Below, piece after piece: positions 36,919 to 46,093 of a stretch of DNA of 64,000 nt. Origin of the DNA: Sulfurihydrogenibium azorense Az-Fu1 (GTDB lineage Bacteria; Aquificota; Aquificia; Aquificales; Hydrogenothermaceae); the NCBI RefSeq assembly GCF_000021545.1, contig NC_012438.1:1548003-1612002 (forward strand), read 5' to 3'. The notes below the pieces were generated by a model. It was not told where the DNA came from and searched no databases. It saw only the letters and a list, made by a program, of their open reading frames with translations. Made by a program: the position numbers and the translations under genes. Every line of letters begins with the position of its first letter. Within the stretch, counting starts at the first letter, position 1.

Positions 36919-37215
36919 TTAGTTTTCAATAATTGCTAAAATATCATCTTCTCTTAAGATGATAAGTTCTTCACCGTCAACTTTAACTTCGTTTCCTGCA
37001 TACTTGCTAAAGTAAACTTTATCACCAACTTTTACCTTTAATGGCAATATGTTACCATTCTCTAAAACCCTTCCCTCACCTACAGCAATTACTTCTCCAA
37101 TTTGAGGTTTTTCTTTAGCTGTATCTGGAATAATAATACCAGCAGGTGTCTTTGCAACTTCTTCTTCCACCCTCTTAACAACAACTCTGTCATAAAGAGG
37201 TTTTAATTTTGCCAT
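36919..37215 (-). CDS. groES: Co-chaperonin GroES
   Basis: A 98-residue lid of the GroEL chamber, with the mobile loop [18 protein letters not shown] chose ATG 37215 (MAKLKPLYD) because TAGGAGGTA lies just before it; a longer frame to 37290 runs into the promoter. Confidence 0.98.
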   Translation of the reverse strand: MAKLKPLYDRVVVKRVEEEVAKTPAGIIIPDTAKEKPQIGEVIAVGEGRVLENGNILPLKVKVGDKVYFSKYAGNEVKVDGEELIILREDDILAIIEN

Positions 37216-37255
37216 TTTGCTACCTCCTACTTTAAATTTATTTATTCTATTTTTT

Positions 37256-37284
37256 ATTATAATCTCTTTTCTGAGTTTTGTCAA
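37256..37284 (-). promoter_or_regulatory. Consensus sigma-70 promoter of groES-groEL
   Basis: On the minus strand TTGACA (37284-37279), exactly 17 bp, then TATAAT (37261-37256), a perfect consensus 41 bp before the groES ATG. No CIRCE element is visible, so heat control by HrcA is not indicated. Confidence 0.9.
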
Positions 37285-37415
37285 GACCATTGATTTTATT
37301 TTTATAATATAATTTATGTATAGTAGACTAAAATTAGTTTAAAACTATAGTAAAATTTAAACGTAAAATTAAGATTATCAAGATAAAAAACCAAATGAAG
37401 AAGGAGGATAAAAAT

Positions 37416-37670
37416 ATGGAAAAATTAATTACGATGACTGATAACCTTATAACAGGTGTTGAAGAGATGGATAAGGAACATTTGGAACTGATTGAAATAA
37501 TTAATCATGTAGCATCTTTGATCAAAGAAGGTAAGAAAGAAGAAGTCAAGGAATTTTTTATTAATAAGTTTTCTGCCTATATAGAAACACATTTAAAAGA
37601 TGAAGAAAAATTTATGGAATCTATAGGATATCCAGAATTGGAGACTCATAAGAAAGTTCACAATATATAG
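37416..37670 (+). pseudogene. Hemerythrin-like protein, 3' truncated
   Basis: An 84-residue frame with iron-ligand pattern His22, His59-x3-Glu63, His78-x3-His82 of bacteriohemerythrins. The chain stops two residues after HKKVH, so the last helix carrying the final His-x4-Asp ligands is missing. Family members are usually around 130 residues. I chose ATG 37416 behind AAGGAGGA. The stop is 30 bp from the convergent radical-SAM gene. A deletion that removed the 3' end is likely; a partial protein with an incomplete di-iron site is the alternative. Confidence 0.65.
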
Positions 37671-37700
37671 CTAAAATAAATTTTTTCATACAAATCTCCC

Positions 37701-38621
37701 TTACACAAGGACTTTTAAATTTTTAGTTGCATTTCTCAATTTAAACTCTTCTTCTATTGCTTTTAAAACTTCCATTTTGTACTTTGGAGAGCACCAGTAA
37801 GGAGCTATAAGCTCATCTTCTGAAGCTTCTCCTGTTATTCTGTGGACGATTATATCTTTTGGGAGGTGAGATAAAAAGTCTACTGCTAACTTTGCATACT
37901 CTTTTAAATCAAGTTCTTTAATCTCACCTTTGTAATATTGTTTTTCCATAGCTGTATGTTTTACTATATGGAGTGGATGTATTTTTATACCATCTATAGG
38001 AAGAGCTGCTATTAATTTTGCCGTTTCCATCATATCTTCGTAATCTTCACCGGGAAGTCCAAGTATTACGTGGGCACATATCTTTATACCACTTCTTTTT
38101 TTTGTTCTTAAAACTGCGTCTACAAAGTCCGATACACCGTGAGCTCTGTTTATGTTTCTAAGGGTTCTAAAATGGGCTGTCTGTAAACCATACTCCACCC
38201 ACACTTCTGGCTTTTCAACTGTGTAAGATGCTATTAAATCTAACACTTCTTCCGGTACACAGTCAGGTCTAGTTCCAATAGACATACCTATAACTTCCGG
38301 ATAACTCATAGCTTGGTCGTAAACTTCTTTCAGTTTTTCAACTGGGGCATAAGTATTTGTAAAAGCTTGAAAGTACGCTAAAAATCCTTTTACGTTTTTA
38401 AACTTATTTTTATAAAATTCCATACTTTTTTCTATCTGATCTTTTACGGTTTGTTTTGTCATTGCATAAGGGCTAAAAGATTGGTTATTACAAAATGTAC
38501 AGCCTCCAGCTGCTTTACTTCCATCTCTGTTTGGACATGTAAAACCTGCGTCTATTGCTATTTTTTGTACCCTTCCACCGTACTTTTCTTTTAAATAATC
38601 GTTAAACTTTCTGTAGTACAT
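37701..38621 (-). CDS. Radical SAM protein, TIGR01212/YhcC type
   Basis: A 306-residue radical SAM enzyme. Cluster cysteines lie in FTCPNRDG and GGCTFCNNQSF (residues 28-47). Further conserved segments are YFQAFTNTYAP, IGTRPDC and VEYGLQTAH, diagnostic of the YhcC family. The exact reaction is not established for the family; tRNA modification or a metabolic role has been suggested. It converges with the truncated hemerythrin gene and diverges from serA. Confidence 0.85.
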   Translation of the reverse strand: MYYRKFNDYLKEKYGGRVQKIAIDAGFTCPNRDGSKAAGGCTFCNNQSFSPYAMTKQTVKDQIEKSMEFYKNKFKNVKGFLAYFQAFTNTYAPVEKLKEVYDQAMSYPEVIGMSIGTRPDCVPEEVLDLIASYTVEKPEVWVEYGLQTAHFRTLRNINRAHGVSDFVDAVLRTKKRSGIKICAHVILGLPGEDYEDMMETAKLIAALPIDGIKIHPLHIVKHTAMEKQYYKGEIKELDLKEYAKLAVDFLSHLPKDIIVHRITGEASEDELIAPYWCSPKYKMEVLKAIEEEFKLRNATKNLKVLV

Positions 38622-38695
38622 TCTTTACCTCTTTTTAATTAACTTCCTGATATAATAATATCTCTAAATTATTTTTTCAAGGAGGAAAACTTTAA

Positions 38696-40285
38696 ATGTA
38701 TAAAGTTTTAGTTACAGATGATATATCTCCTAAAGGATTAGAAATCCTCAACAACGATGAAATGATAGACCTTGATTACCAACCCGAAATAAAGTTTAAC
38801 GAACTTTTAGAGATAGTTAAAGACTACGACGCAATAATAACAAGAAGTAGAACACCAGTTACTAAAGAGCTACTAGAAAGAGCTGAAAAATTGAAAGTAG
38901 TAGGAAGAGCTGGAGTTGGTGTAGATAATGTAGATTTAGAAGAAGCTTCAAGAAGGGGTATTTTAGTTATAAACACTCCCGGAGCAAATACAATAGGTGC
39001 AGCTGAGATTACAATGGCTCACCTTTACGCAGTTTTAAGAAAACTTCACTTAGCCCATAAGTCTATGCTTGAAGGTCAGTGGGATAGAAAAAGATTTATG
39101 GGAGAAGAGCTTGACGGCAAAGTAGTAGGTATAATAGGACTTGGAAACGTTGGGTCTCAGGTTGCTATAAGATGTAAAGCAGCCGGAGCAAAAGTTATAG
39201 CTTACGACCCATACATACCAAGGGAAAAAGGAGAAAGACTTGGAGTTGAACTTATTGATAATCTCCATGATTTAATAAAGATGTCAGATATAATTACACT
39301 TCATTGCCCTTTAACGGAAGAAACAAGAAATATGATAGGTAAAAAAGAGTTTGATTTAATGAAAAAAGGTGTTTACTTTATAAACTGTGCAAGAGGGGGA
39401 ATAGTTGACGAAGATGCTCTATATGAAGCTGTAAAGGAAGGTAAGATAGCAGGTCTTGGTCTAGACGTTTTCTCAAAAGAGCCACCAGACGATAGGATAA
39501 GAAGACTTTTTGAGTTTCCAAACATCAGTCTATCTCCACACATTGGAGCAAACACTTATGAGTCTCAAGATAACGTTGCAATCAAGATAGCTCAGTATGT
39601 TATAGCAGCGTTAAAAGGACAGTTTGTAGAGGTTGCTGTAAACGCACCATTTACAATAACAGAAGGATTTGAGAATATAAAAGCTTACCTTGAACTTGCA
39701 GAAAAGTTAGGAAGCTTCTTAACCCAGTATGCAGGAGGACACTTTACCGAGATAAACATAGAGGTAAGAGGAACTATCAGAGACCATATAGAGCCTATAG
39801 TTGCATTTTTCTTAAAAGGATACTTATCTCCTGTTTTAGACACTCCAGTAAATATAATAAATGCACCATTTATAGCTAAAGAAAGAGGTATAAACATAAT
39901 AAAATCAACAAGAGAAGCTGGATTAAACTTTAAAGAGTTTATTAAAATAACAGCAAAAGCTCAAGATAAAGAAGTAGTTGTAGGTGGAACAGCATTCTAC
40001 GATAAACTACCAAGAATTATGCTTGTAGATAACTACTGGATAGACATAGAACCCAGCGGTGTAATTTTAATGTTTGAAAACAAAGACGTTCCGGGAGTAA
40101 TAGGAAAACTTGGAACAATCCTTGCAAGACATAACATAAACATAGCAGGATTTAGACTTGGAAGACTTGAGAAAGGGAAAATAGCCCTTGGAGCTCTACA
40201 ACTTGACGATAAGTTAAATGAAGCTGTTTTAGAAGAGATTCACCAAATCCCTGAAATAATAAAAGCAAAACAAGTTATACTATAA
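38696..40285 (+). CDS. serA: D-3-phosphoglycerate dehydrogenase
   Basis: First enzyme of serine synthesis, oxidising 3-phosphoglycerate with NAD. The 529-residue long form has the NAD motif [13 protein letters not shown] near residue 145, and catalytic Arg ([10 protein letters not shown]), Glu and His (LSPHIGANT). An allosteric substrate-binding domain and a C-terminal ACT domain ([22 protein letters not shown]) follow. AAGGAGG lies before the ATG, and a TATAAT-like hexamer lies about 45 bp upstream. Confidence 0.97.
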   Translation: MYKVLVTDDISPKGLEILNNDEMIDLDYQPEIKFNELLEIVKDYDAIITRSRTPVTKELLERAEKLKVVGRAGVGVDNVDLEEASRRGILVINTPGANTIGAAEITMAHLYAVLRKLHLAHKSMLEGQWDRKRFMGEELDGKVVGIIGLGNVGSQVAIRCKAAGAKVIAYDPYIPREKGERLGVELIDNLHDLIKMSDIITLHCPLTEETRNMIGKKEFDLMKKGVYFINCARGGIVDEDALYEAVKEGKIAGLGLDVFSKEPPDDRIRRLFEFPNISLSPHIGANTYESQDNVAIKIAQYVIAALKGQFVEVAVNAPFTITEGFENIKAYLELAEKLGSFLTQYAGGHFTEINIEVRGTIRDHIEPIVAFFLKGYLSPVLDTPVNIINAPFIAKERGINIIKSTREAGLNFKEFIKITAKAQDKEVVVGGTAFYDKLPRIMLVDNYWIDIEPSGVILMFENKDVPGVIGKLGTILARHNINIAGFRLGRLEKGKIALGALQLDDKLNEAVLEEIHQIPEIIKAKQVIL

Positions 40286-40299
40286 AAAGGAGGAAAAAG

Positions 40300-41406
40300 T
40301 TGTCTAAAAAAATAAGAGTTGCTATAGCTGGAGTTGGGAACTGTGCAAGCTCTTTAATTCAAGGTATTTACTACTATAAGGAAAAACAAAATATTGAAGC
40401 AAGTGGATTAATGCATGAAGATATTGGGGGTTATAAACCTTGGGATATAGAGATAGTAGCAGCGTGGGATATAGACGCAAGGAAGGTAGGTTTTGATGTA
40501 AGTCAGGCTATATTTGCACCTCCAAACTGTACCACAGTTTTTAAAAGAGATATTCCCCATATGGGTGTTAAAGTAAGAATGGGGAAAGTCTTAGATGGAT
40601 ATCCTGAGCACATGAAAAACTACCCACCAGAAAATGCTTTTGTCCTTGCAGATGCAAAAGAAGACAGTTTAGAAACAGTTGTCAAAGTCCTAATAGAATC
40701 AAAAGCAGACGTTTTAGTAAACTATGTCCCAGTAGGAGCTGAGAAAGCAGCAAGATTTTACGCTCAAGCATGTTTAGAAGCAGGTGTATCCTTTATAAAC
40801 TGTATGCCTACTTTTATAGTGTCTGATGACGAATGGGCTAAAAAGTTTGAAGATGCAGGTATTCCAGTAATAGGTGATGATATAAAATCTCAAGTTGGAG
40901 CAACTATAACCCATAGAGTATTAACACAGCTTCTACTAGAGAGAGGAGTTAAAATAGACAGGACTTATCAACTTAACGTAGGAGGAAACACAGACTTTTT
41001 AAATATGCTTGAAAGAAGTAGGTTAGAAACAAAGAAAAAATCAAAAACACAAGCAGTTACCTCTTTAATACCTTACGGAATAGACCCAAGGAACGTTCAT
41101 ATAGGACCTTCTGATTACGTTCCGTGGCTAAAGGATAAAAAACTTGCATTTATAAGAATAGAAGGAAGATTATTTGGTGATGTTCCTATGAATATAGAAC
41201 TTAGACTAGAAGTTGAGGACTCTCCCAACAGTGCAGGAGTTGCAATAGATGCAATAAGATGTGCAAAACTTGCCCAAGACAGAGGAATAGGAGGACCTTT
41301 ATACTCAATCTCAGCTTACACAATGAAACATCCACCAATCCAGTATAAAGACTGGCAAGCAAGACAGATGGTAGAAGAGTTTATAGCAGGTATAAGAGAA
41401 AGATAA
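40300..41406 (+). CDS. Inositol-3-phosphate synthase
   Basis: A 368-residue NAD-dependent enzyme that isomerises glucose-6-phosphate to myo-inositol-1-phosphate. The N-terminal [16 protein letters not shown], the segment [17 protein letters not shown] and [13 protein letters not shown] are diagnostic. It starts with TTG behind AAAGGAGG, 14 bp after serA. The product could feed di-myo-inositol phosphate, a compatible solute of hyperthermophiles, or inositol lipids. The next step genes are not in this window. Confidence 0.93.
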   Translation: MSKKIRVAIAGVGNCASSLIQGIYYYKEKQNIEASGLMHEDIGGYKPWDIEIVAAWDIDARKVGFDVSQAIFAPPNCTTVFKRDIPHMGVKVRMGKVLDGYPEHMKNYPPENAFVLADAKEDSLETVVKVLIESKADVLVNYVPVGAEKAARFYAQACLEAGVSFINCMPTFIVSDDEWAKKFEDAGIPVIGDDIKSQVGATITHRVLTQLLLERGVKIDRTYQLNVGGNTDFLNMLERSRLETKKKSKTQAVTSLIPYGIDPRNVHIGPSDYVPWLKDKKLAFIRIEGRLFGDVPMNIELRLEVEDSPNSAGVAIDAIRCAKLAQDRGIGGPLYSISAYTMKHPPIQYKDWQARQMVEEFIAGIRER

Positions 41407-41408
41407 AC

Positions 41409-41627
41409 TTGAGGATAAAAGTAAAAGTAAAACCCGGCTCAAGTAAAAACGAAGTAAAGAAGATAGAGGAAAATTTTTACGAAGTAAGGTGTACTACAAT
41501 TCCAGAAAAAGGTAAAGCAAACGACAAAGTAATAGAGTTAATGTCTGAGTATTTGGATGTACCAAAATCAAGGATAAAGATTATAAAAGGACACTCTTCC
41601 CGGGAAAAAGAGATAGAGATAGAATAA
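41409..41627 (+). CDS. DUF167 (YggU-like) protein
   Basis: A 72-residue protein with the conserved core VKVKPGSSKNEVKK, EKGKANDKVIELMSEYLDVPKSRIKIIKGHSSREK. The family fold is known, the function is not. It starts at a TTG only 2 bp after the preceding stop, so it is translated by coupling. A hairpin follows the stop. Confidence 0.85.
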   Translation: MRIKVKVKPGSSKNEVKKIEENFYEVRCTTIPEKGKANDKVIELMSEYLDVPKSRIKIIKGHSSREKEIEIE

Positions 41628-41628
41628 A

Positions 41629-41655
41629 GGAGCCGTAAGAAGGCTCCGAAAATAT
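41629..41655 (+). terminator. Hairpin terminator
   Basis: GGAGCC (41629-41634) pairs with GGCTCC (41642-41647). It is followed by an AT-rich stretch with TATTTTAG rather than a clean T run. Confidence 0.6.
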
Positions 41656-41734
41656 TTTAGAAATTTGTTAAAAACTCCTTTCCAATTTAGATAATTTTAA
41701 AACAAGCCAAGATTTTGGTTTTAGAAATAAATGT

Positions 41735-42026
41735 TTATTTTTTAAATAATTTTTTCCTTTCTTGAATATATCCTTTTTCCTCCATACATTTTTTAATTAA
41801 AGATTCTCTTAATTGTTCTATTGCAATCTGTTCAGAATAATCATAATTGTATATTGGTATACAGTTAACGTTGTATTCTGTATAAGCACCATAATTATAG
41901 CTTGATCCAGAATAAGAACCATAATTATAACTTGATCCAGAACATTTATATCCAACTATTATTTTTTTTTGGTGGAGGGATTAGTGCATCTGGATAACGA
42001 CTTTTTGCTAATTCTTTACACTGATT
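41735..42026 (-). pseudogene. Remnant of a Tyr/Ser/Gly-repeat protein next to an insertion sequence
   Basis: Reading on the minus strand gives CKELAKSRYPDALIPPP, a frame break at the nine-base A run (T run 41962-41970), then KKIIVGYKCSGSS with two GSSYNYG repeats, CIPIYNYDY, and a charged C-terminus ending LFKK at 41735. Eight bases instead of nine would join the frames. The 5' end is cut by the insertion sequence at 42027. The repeated 27-bp unit is visible as two near-identical copies at about 41887-41943. No family recognised; the cysteines and repeats suggest a secreted protein. Confidence 0.45.
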
Positions 42027-43127
42027 TGTATGAGTTCTATACATCGTGAACACCTTCACCTAAAAATTTTATCATACTCCATAAACAATGTCTGCTGGTC
42101 TTTTGTATCCTAAAGAATGATGTGGCCTTATAAAATTGTACTTCCTTACATACTTCCTTAACTTCTTATTCATCTCCTCTAATGTGTAATCTAATCCCTC
42201 TATCAACCATAACTCCTCTTCTATTGTCCTTATCAATCTTTCTACAACACCATTAGTCTTTGGACTCCTTGGATAGCTAAAGTAATGCTCCACTCCTATA
42301 TCCGTTAAATACTTGTTAAACTCCCCTAAAAACTCACTCCCGTTATCTGTTTGTACCCTCTTTATCTCAAATTCAAAATACTCATTTAACTCAATATAAA
42401 ATTCTTTTGTTTTCTTTGAATTTTTACTTTCATATACCCGTGCAAAACAAAATCTGCTATACTTATCTATAGCTGTGAATTGGTAATATGTTGCACCTGC
42501 GATGTTCAGGTGTTTTACGTCTATTTGTACTACATCCCCTGGGGCTTGTGCTTGCAAGCCTCTTTTTGTCCTTTTCTTCTTTATACTCTTTTTTCTTTTG
42601 TTTTGTATTTTAATTGATTTTGTTCTCTCTATTAATCCTTCTTCTTTTAATACTTTATACACTGTAGATGGTGATACTTTTATGTTTTTTTCTTCTTGTA
42701 GATATGCCGATATTTTTTCTTTGCTCCAAGTTGGGTTTTGTTTCCTGACTTTTATTATTTGTTCTCTGTACTGATTTCTTATAGTTGGTTTTCTTGTGTT
42801 TTTTGGTGTTTTAGGTCTATCAAGAAGTCCTTCAAGTCCGTCTTTTTTGTATCTTTCAAACCATTTATAGAAGGTAGTTCTTGATATTCCGAAGTATCTG
42901 CAGGTTTTGGATATATTTTTTGTATCTTGGTAGTGCTGTATCCATTTTAGTCTTTTTTTGGCTTCTTTTGTTAAAGGAATGTCTTTAATCTTGTTTGATA
43001 GTTTTTTAGGAAAGAGTGTTGTCATATACATAGGGGTTCCTATAATACCTTTCATATAACCTACCTCCTGTTTTTGTTGAAATTATTTTAAAGGGGTAGG
43101 TGTTCACTGTGTATTGAAACTTATACA
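42027..43127 (-). mobile_element. IS481-family insertion sequence
   Basis: About 1.1 kb with imperfect terminal inverted repeats of roughly 36 bp. The left end begins TGTATGAGTTCTATACAT and the right end, read inward, begins TGTATAAGTTTCAATACA. Both continue GTGAACACCT. They bracket one transposase gene. TGT/ACA termini and gene type fit IS481. I could not identify a target-site duplication, and the precise ends are inferred from the inverted repeat. Confidence 0.8.
42072..43055 (-). CDS. IS481-type transposase
   Basis: A 327-residue DDE transposase. N-terminal helix-turn-helix modules (TCRYFGISRTTFYKWFERY, about residues 51-69) are followed by a basic linker and an rve integrase core. That core has Asp179 (VQIDVKHL), Asp237 (QTDNGSEF) and Glu272 (NGVVERLIRT), then the C-terminal HHSLGYKRPAD. 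The frame is complete and the catalytic triad intact, so the element could still be active. AGGAGG precedes the start. Confidence 0.95.
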   Translation of the reverse strand: MKGIIGTPMYMTTLFPKKLSNKIKDIPLTKEAKKRLKWIQHYQDTKNISKTCRYFGISRTTFYKWFERYKKDGLEGLLDRPKTPKNTRKPTIRNQYREQIIKVRKQNPTWSKEKISAYLQEEKNIKVSPSTVYKVLKEEGLIERTKSIKIQNKRKKSIKKKRTKRGLQAQAPGDVVQIDVKHLNIAGATYYQFTAIDKYSRFCFARVYESKNSKKTKEFYIELNEYFEFEIKRVQTDNGSEFLGEFNKYLTDIGVEHYFSYPRSPKTNGVVERLIRTIEEELWLIEGLDYTLEEMNKKLRKYVRKYNFIRPHHSLGYKRPADIVYGV

Positions 43128-43143
43128 GAGGGGAGGTTAAAGC

Positions 43144-43172
43144 TTGACATTTCCCAGGTTTGATAGTAAGAT
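43144..43172 (+). promoter_or_regulatory. Promoter of the TPR gene
   Basis: TTGACA (43144-43149), 17-bp spacer, TAAGAT (43167-43172). It lies only 17 bp outside the inferred right end of the insertion sequence. Confidence 0.65.
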
Positions 43173-43202
43173 GAAACTAAATTTATTTTGAGGAAGGAAG
43201 GC

Positions 43203-44087
43203 ATGAAGAAGGTTCTTGCATCACTTCTTATTTCATCGGGCTTGGTTCTTGCGAATCCGGTTTATAACTGCTTCACTTTCTTAAACGCCGGAGACTTAAA
43301 AAGAGCCTTAGAGGAAGGAAAAAAGGCTGTGAAACTTTATCCTGCAGATCCTTATGCTCACTCTTGCCTCGGAAAGGCTTACTATGAATCCGGACTCTTT
43401 GACCAAGCCCTTGAGAGTTTAAAAAGAGCAGAGAAACTCGCAACTCAAGAGGAAGACCTTATGTATATCTATAACTGGATAGGTGGGGTCCTTGAGAAGA
43501 AAGGAGACTACGACGATGCACTTGAGTATTACATGAGAAGCCTTTCAGTAGCAAAGAGAAAAGGAAATAGAAAAGCGCAGGCAGCCCGCCTTAATAATAT
43601 AGGAGGGATCTACCGTAATAAAGGTGATCTTGACAGAGCACTCTCTTACTATATGGAGTCTTTGGAGCTTACAGAAAAAGAAGAAGATAAGGCTACTACA
43701 TACAACAACATAGCTGTTATTTACTCTGAAAAAGGTGATTATTCTAAAGCGGTAGAGTATTTAAAAAAGGCTATTGAGATCGATGAAAGGTTTGGAAATT
43801 ATCATGGAGCCGCTCAACGGATGCTCAATCTTGGGGCTACTTATATAATGATGAAAGATTACAATAATGCTACCTACTATCTTAAAGAAGGTTTAACGAG
43901 GATACAAAAAGTTGGAGACAAATACTTGGAAGCGTATGCATATGGATATTTAGGTTGGCTCTACGAAGATTTAGGTAAAATAGATCTTGCAAGAGATTAT
44001 TTTAAAAAAGCATATAACCTCTTTAGCTCCATTGGTGCAAAAGCTGATGCAGAAGTTGTATATTCAGAACTTTCAAAACTTAAATAA
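43203..44087 (+). CDS. Secreted tetratricopeptide-repeat protein
   Basis: A 294-residue protein with a signal peptide (GLVLANPV) and about six TPR units, for example PYAHSCLGKAYYESGLFDQALESL, and KATTYNNIAVIYSEKGDYSKAVEYL. TPR proteins mediate protein contacts; the partner is unknown. ATG 43203 follows GAGGAAGGAAGG. The 5' half uses more GC-rich codons (for example CTC, GCC, CGG) than surrounding genes and it lies next to an insertion sequence, so recent transfer is possible. Confidence 0.75.
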   Translation: MKKVLASLLISSGLVLANPVYNCFTFLNAGDLKRALEEGKKAVKLYPADPYAHSCLGKAYYESGLFDQALESLKRAEKLATQEEDLMYIYNWIGGVLEKKGDYDDALEYYMRSLSVAKRKGNRKAQAARLNNIGGIYRNKGDLDRALSYYMESLELTEKEEDKATTYNNIAVIYSEKGDYSKAVEYLKKAIEIDERFGNYHGAAQRMLNLGATYIMMKDYNNATYYLKEGLTRIQKVGDKYLEAYAYGYLGWLYEDLGKIDLARDYFKKAYNLFSSIGAKADAEVVYSELSKLK

Positions 44088-44403
44088 TGATAAATGATAA
44101 AAGTAAAATTTTAATAAGATAAGTTATTTTCCAATTTTTTAATATTCCATATTTTATGTGTTGAATCATTAACCCTAATTTCAAATTCAAGAAGTGGTAT
44201 TATATTTAAAAACGACTGCTGGAAGTTATATTTTAGAATTAAGATAAACTTTTTTATTTCGGCTTTAAATTTTGCTACTTCCCTTGGTTTGTTTTAAAAT
44301 TATTTAAATTGGAAATTAGAGTTTAAAGTTTAAACATTAAAGTTTATATCTGTATATTCCAAAAATGCTAAAATATATATCTAAAATCTCAACGAGGTAA
44401 AGT
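44088..44403. other. AT-rich intergenic stretch before carB
   Basis: About 315 bp without a supported gene. It contains A/T runs and several TATAAT-like hexamers (for instance near 44368). The likely carB promoter lies within the last 60 bp. I see no strong hairpin or repeat. Confidence 0.5.
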
Positions 44404-46083
44404 ATGCCAAAAAGGACTGATATTGAGACAATCCTTCTAATCGGATCCGGACCTATCATAATCGGGCAAGCTGCAGAGTTTGATTACTCCGGAACCCAAG
44501 GTGCAAAAGCCCTAAAAGAAGAAGGTTATCGTGTAATCCTTGTAAACTCAAACCCCGCAACCATAATGACAGACCCAAACATAGCAGACAGAACCTACAT
44601 AGAACCCCTAATAACCCCTGTTTTAGAAAAAATCATAGAAAAAGAAAGACCTGACGCAATCTTGCCTACACTTGGTGGACAAACAGCTTTAAACCTTGCA
44701 ATAGAGCTATATGAGAAAGGTATATTAGACAAGTACAACGTTGAGCTTATCGGTGCAAAGTACGAAGTCATAAAAAAAGCAGAAGACAGAGACCTTTTTA
44801 AAAAGGCAATGGAAAATATTGGTTTATCAATGCCTAAAAGTGCAGTCGTAAAATCCATCGCAGAAGCAGAAGAAGTTATAGACTGGATAGGATTTCCAGT
44901 TATTATAAGACCATCCTTTACCCTTGGTGGAACAGGAGGAAGTATAGCATACAACAGAGAAGAGTTTTACCCTAAAGTAAAAGCAGGATTAGATGCTTCT
45001 CCTATTCACGAAGTACTCCTTGAAGAGTCTGTTATAGGATGGAAAGAGTTTGAGATGGAAGTAATGAGAGATAAAAATGATAACTGCGTTATTATATGCT
45101 CCATAGAAAACCTTGACCCAATGGGAGTTCATACAGGAGACAGTATAACTATAGCTCCTGCAATGACCCTTTCAGACAGAGAGTATCAAATACTAAGAAA
45201 CTACTCAATAGCAGTAATGAGAGAAATTGGAGTAGAGACAGGAGGGTCAAACGTACAGTTTTCTCAAAACCCAAAAACAGGAGAGTTTTACGTTATAGAG
45301 ATGAACCCAAGGGTTTCAAGGTCTTCAGCATTAGCATCAAAAGCTACAGGCTTTCCAATAGCAAAAATAGCAGCAAAACTTGCAGTAGGATACACGTTAG
45401 ACGAACTTCCTAACGATATCACTAAAAAAACACCAGCATCTTTCGAACCTACCATAGACTATGTAGTTGTAAAAATACCTCGATTTGATTTTGCAAAATT
45501 CCCAGAAGCTGACAAAACTCTAACTACCATGATGAAATCAGTTGGTGAAGTTATGGCAATTGGAAGAACATTTAAAGAAAGCCTTCAAAAAGCCTTAAGA
45601 AGTTTAGAGTTAGGTAGGTATGGATTTTATATGGGACTGGAGAATATAGATGAAAACACATTAAAAGAAAATATAATAAAACCTAACCCAGATAGATTGT
45701 GGTATATAGCTGAAGCTTTTAGAAGAGGCTATACAGTAGAAGAAGTAAACCAGCTATCCCACATAGACAAATGGTTTTTAAACCAGATAAAAGAGATTAT
45801 AGACTACGAGATTTACCTATCAACTAAAACTATAGAAACTATTACAGACCAAGAGTTAGAAAAAGCTAAACAGTGGGGATTCTCAGACAGAGAACTTGCA
45901 AGACTACTTAAAACAACAGAAGAGGAAGTAAGAAAAAGAAGAGTAGCAGTATCCTACAAGGTAGTAGACACTTGTGCAGCTGAGTTTGAGGCATTTACAC
46001 CCTACTACTACTCATCTTACGAATCTTTATCAGGAAAAGTAGAAGAAGATGGAAGTATAATCTATTATAGAGACACAGAGTAA
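44404..46083 (+). CDS. carB: Carbamoyl-phosphate synthase large chain, N-terminal half (split gene)
   Basis: Only the first ATP-grasp half of CarB (carboxy-phosphate domain plus oligomerisation domain) is encoded. It begins [20 protein letters not shown], contains [12 protein letters not shown] and [18 protein letters not shown], and stops at 559 residues, where E. coli CarB continues to over 1000. The C-terminal half is not downstream; leuS begins 10 bp later. Split carB is known in Aquifex and some archaea, so this is a lineage feature rather than a broken gene. The partner must lie outside the window. Confidence 0.93.
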   Translation: MPKRTDIETILLIGSGPIIIGQAAEFDYSGTQGAKALKEEGYRVILVNSNPATIMTDPNIADRTYIEPLITPVLEKIIEKERPDAILPTLGGQTALNLAIELYEKGILDKYNVELIGAKYEVIKKAEDRDLFKKAMENIGLSMPKSAVVKSIAEAEEVIDWIGFPVIIRPSFTLGGTGGSIAYNREEFYPKVKAGLDASPIHEVLLEESVIGWKEFEMEVMRDKNDNCVIICSIENLDPMGVHTGDSITIAPAMTLSDREYQILRNYSIAVMREIGVETGGSNVQFSQNPKTGEFYVIEMNPRVSRSSALASKATGFPIAKIAAKLAVGYTLDELPNDITKKTPASFEPTIDYVVVKIPRFDFAKFPEADKTLTTMMKSVGEVMAIGRTFKESLQKALRSLELGRYGFYMGLENIDENTLKENIIKPNPDRLWYIAEAFRRGYTVEEVNQLSHIDKWFLNQIKEIIDYEIYLSTKTIETITDQELEKAKQWGFSDRELARLLKTTEEEVRKRRVAVSYKVVDTCAAEFEAFTPYYYSSYESLSGKVEEDGSIIYYRDTE

Positions 46084-46093
46084 GGAGAAAAAG

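Noticed and set aside
37216-37330. CIRCE operator expected before groES
   Set aside because: No TTAGCACTC-type inverted repeat is present; only the consensus promoter is visible.
44088-44403. Hidden small gene or RNA before carB
   Set aside because: No frame with a plausible start, no strong hairpin and no repeat was found; only AT-rich promoter-like sequence.
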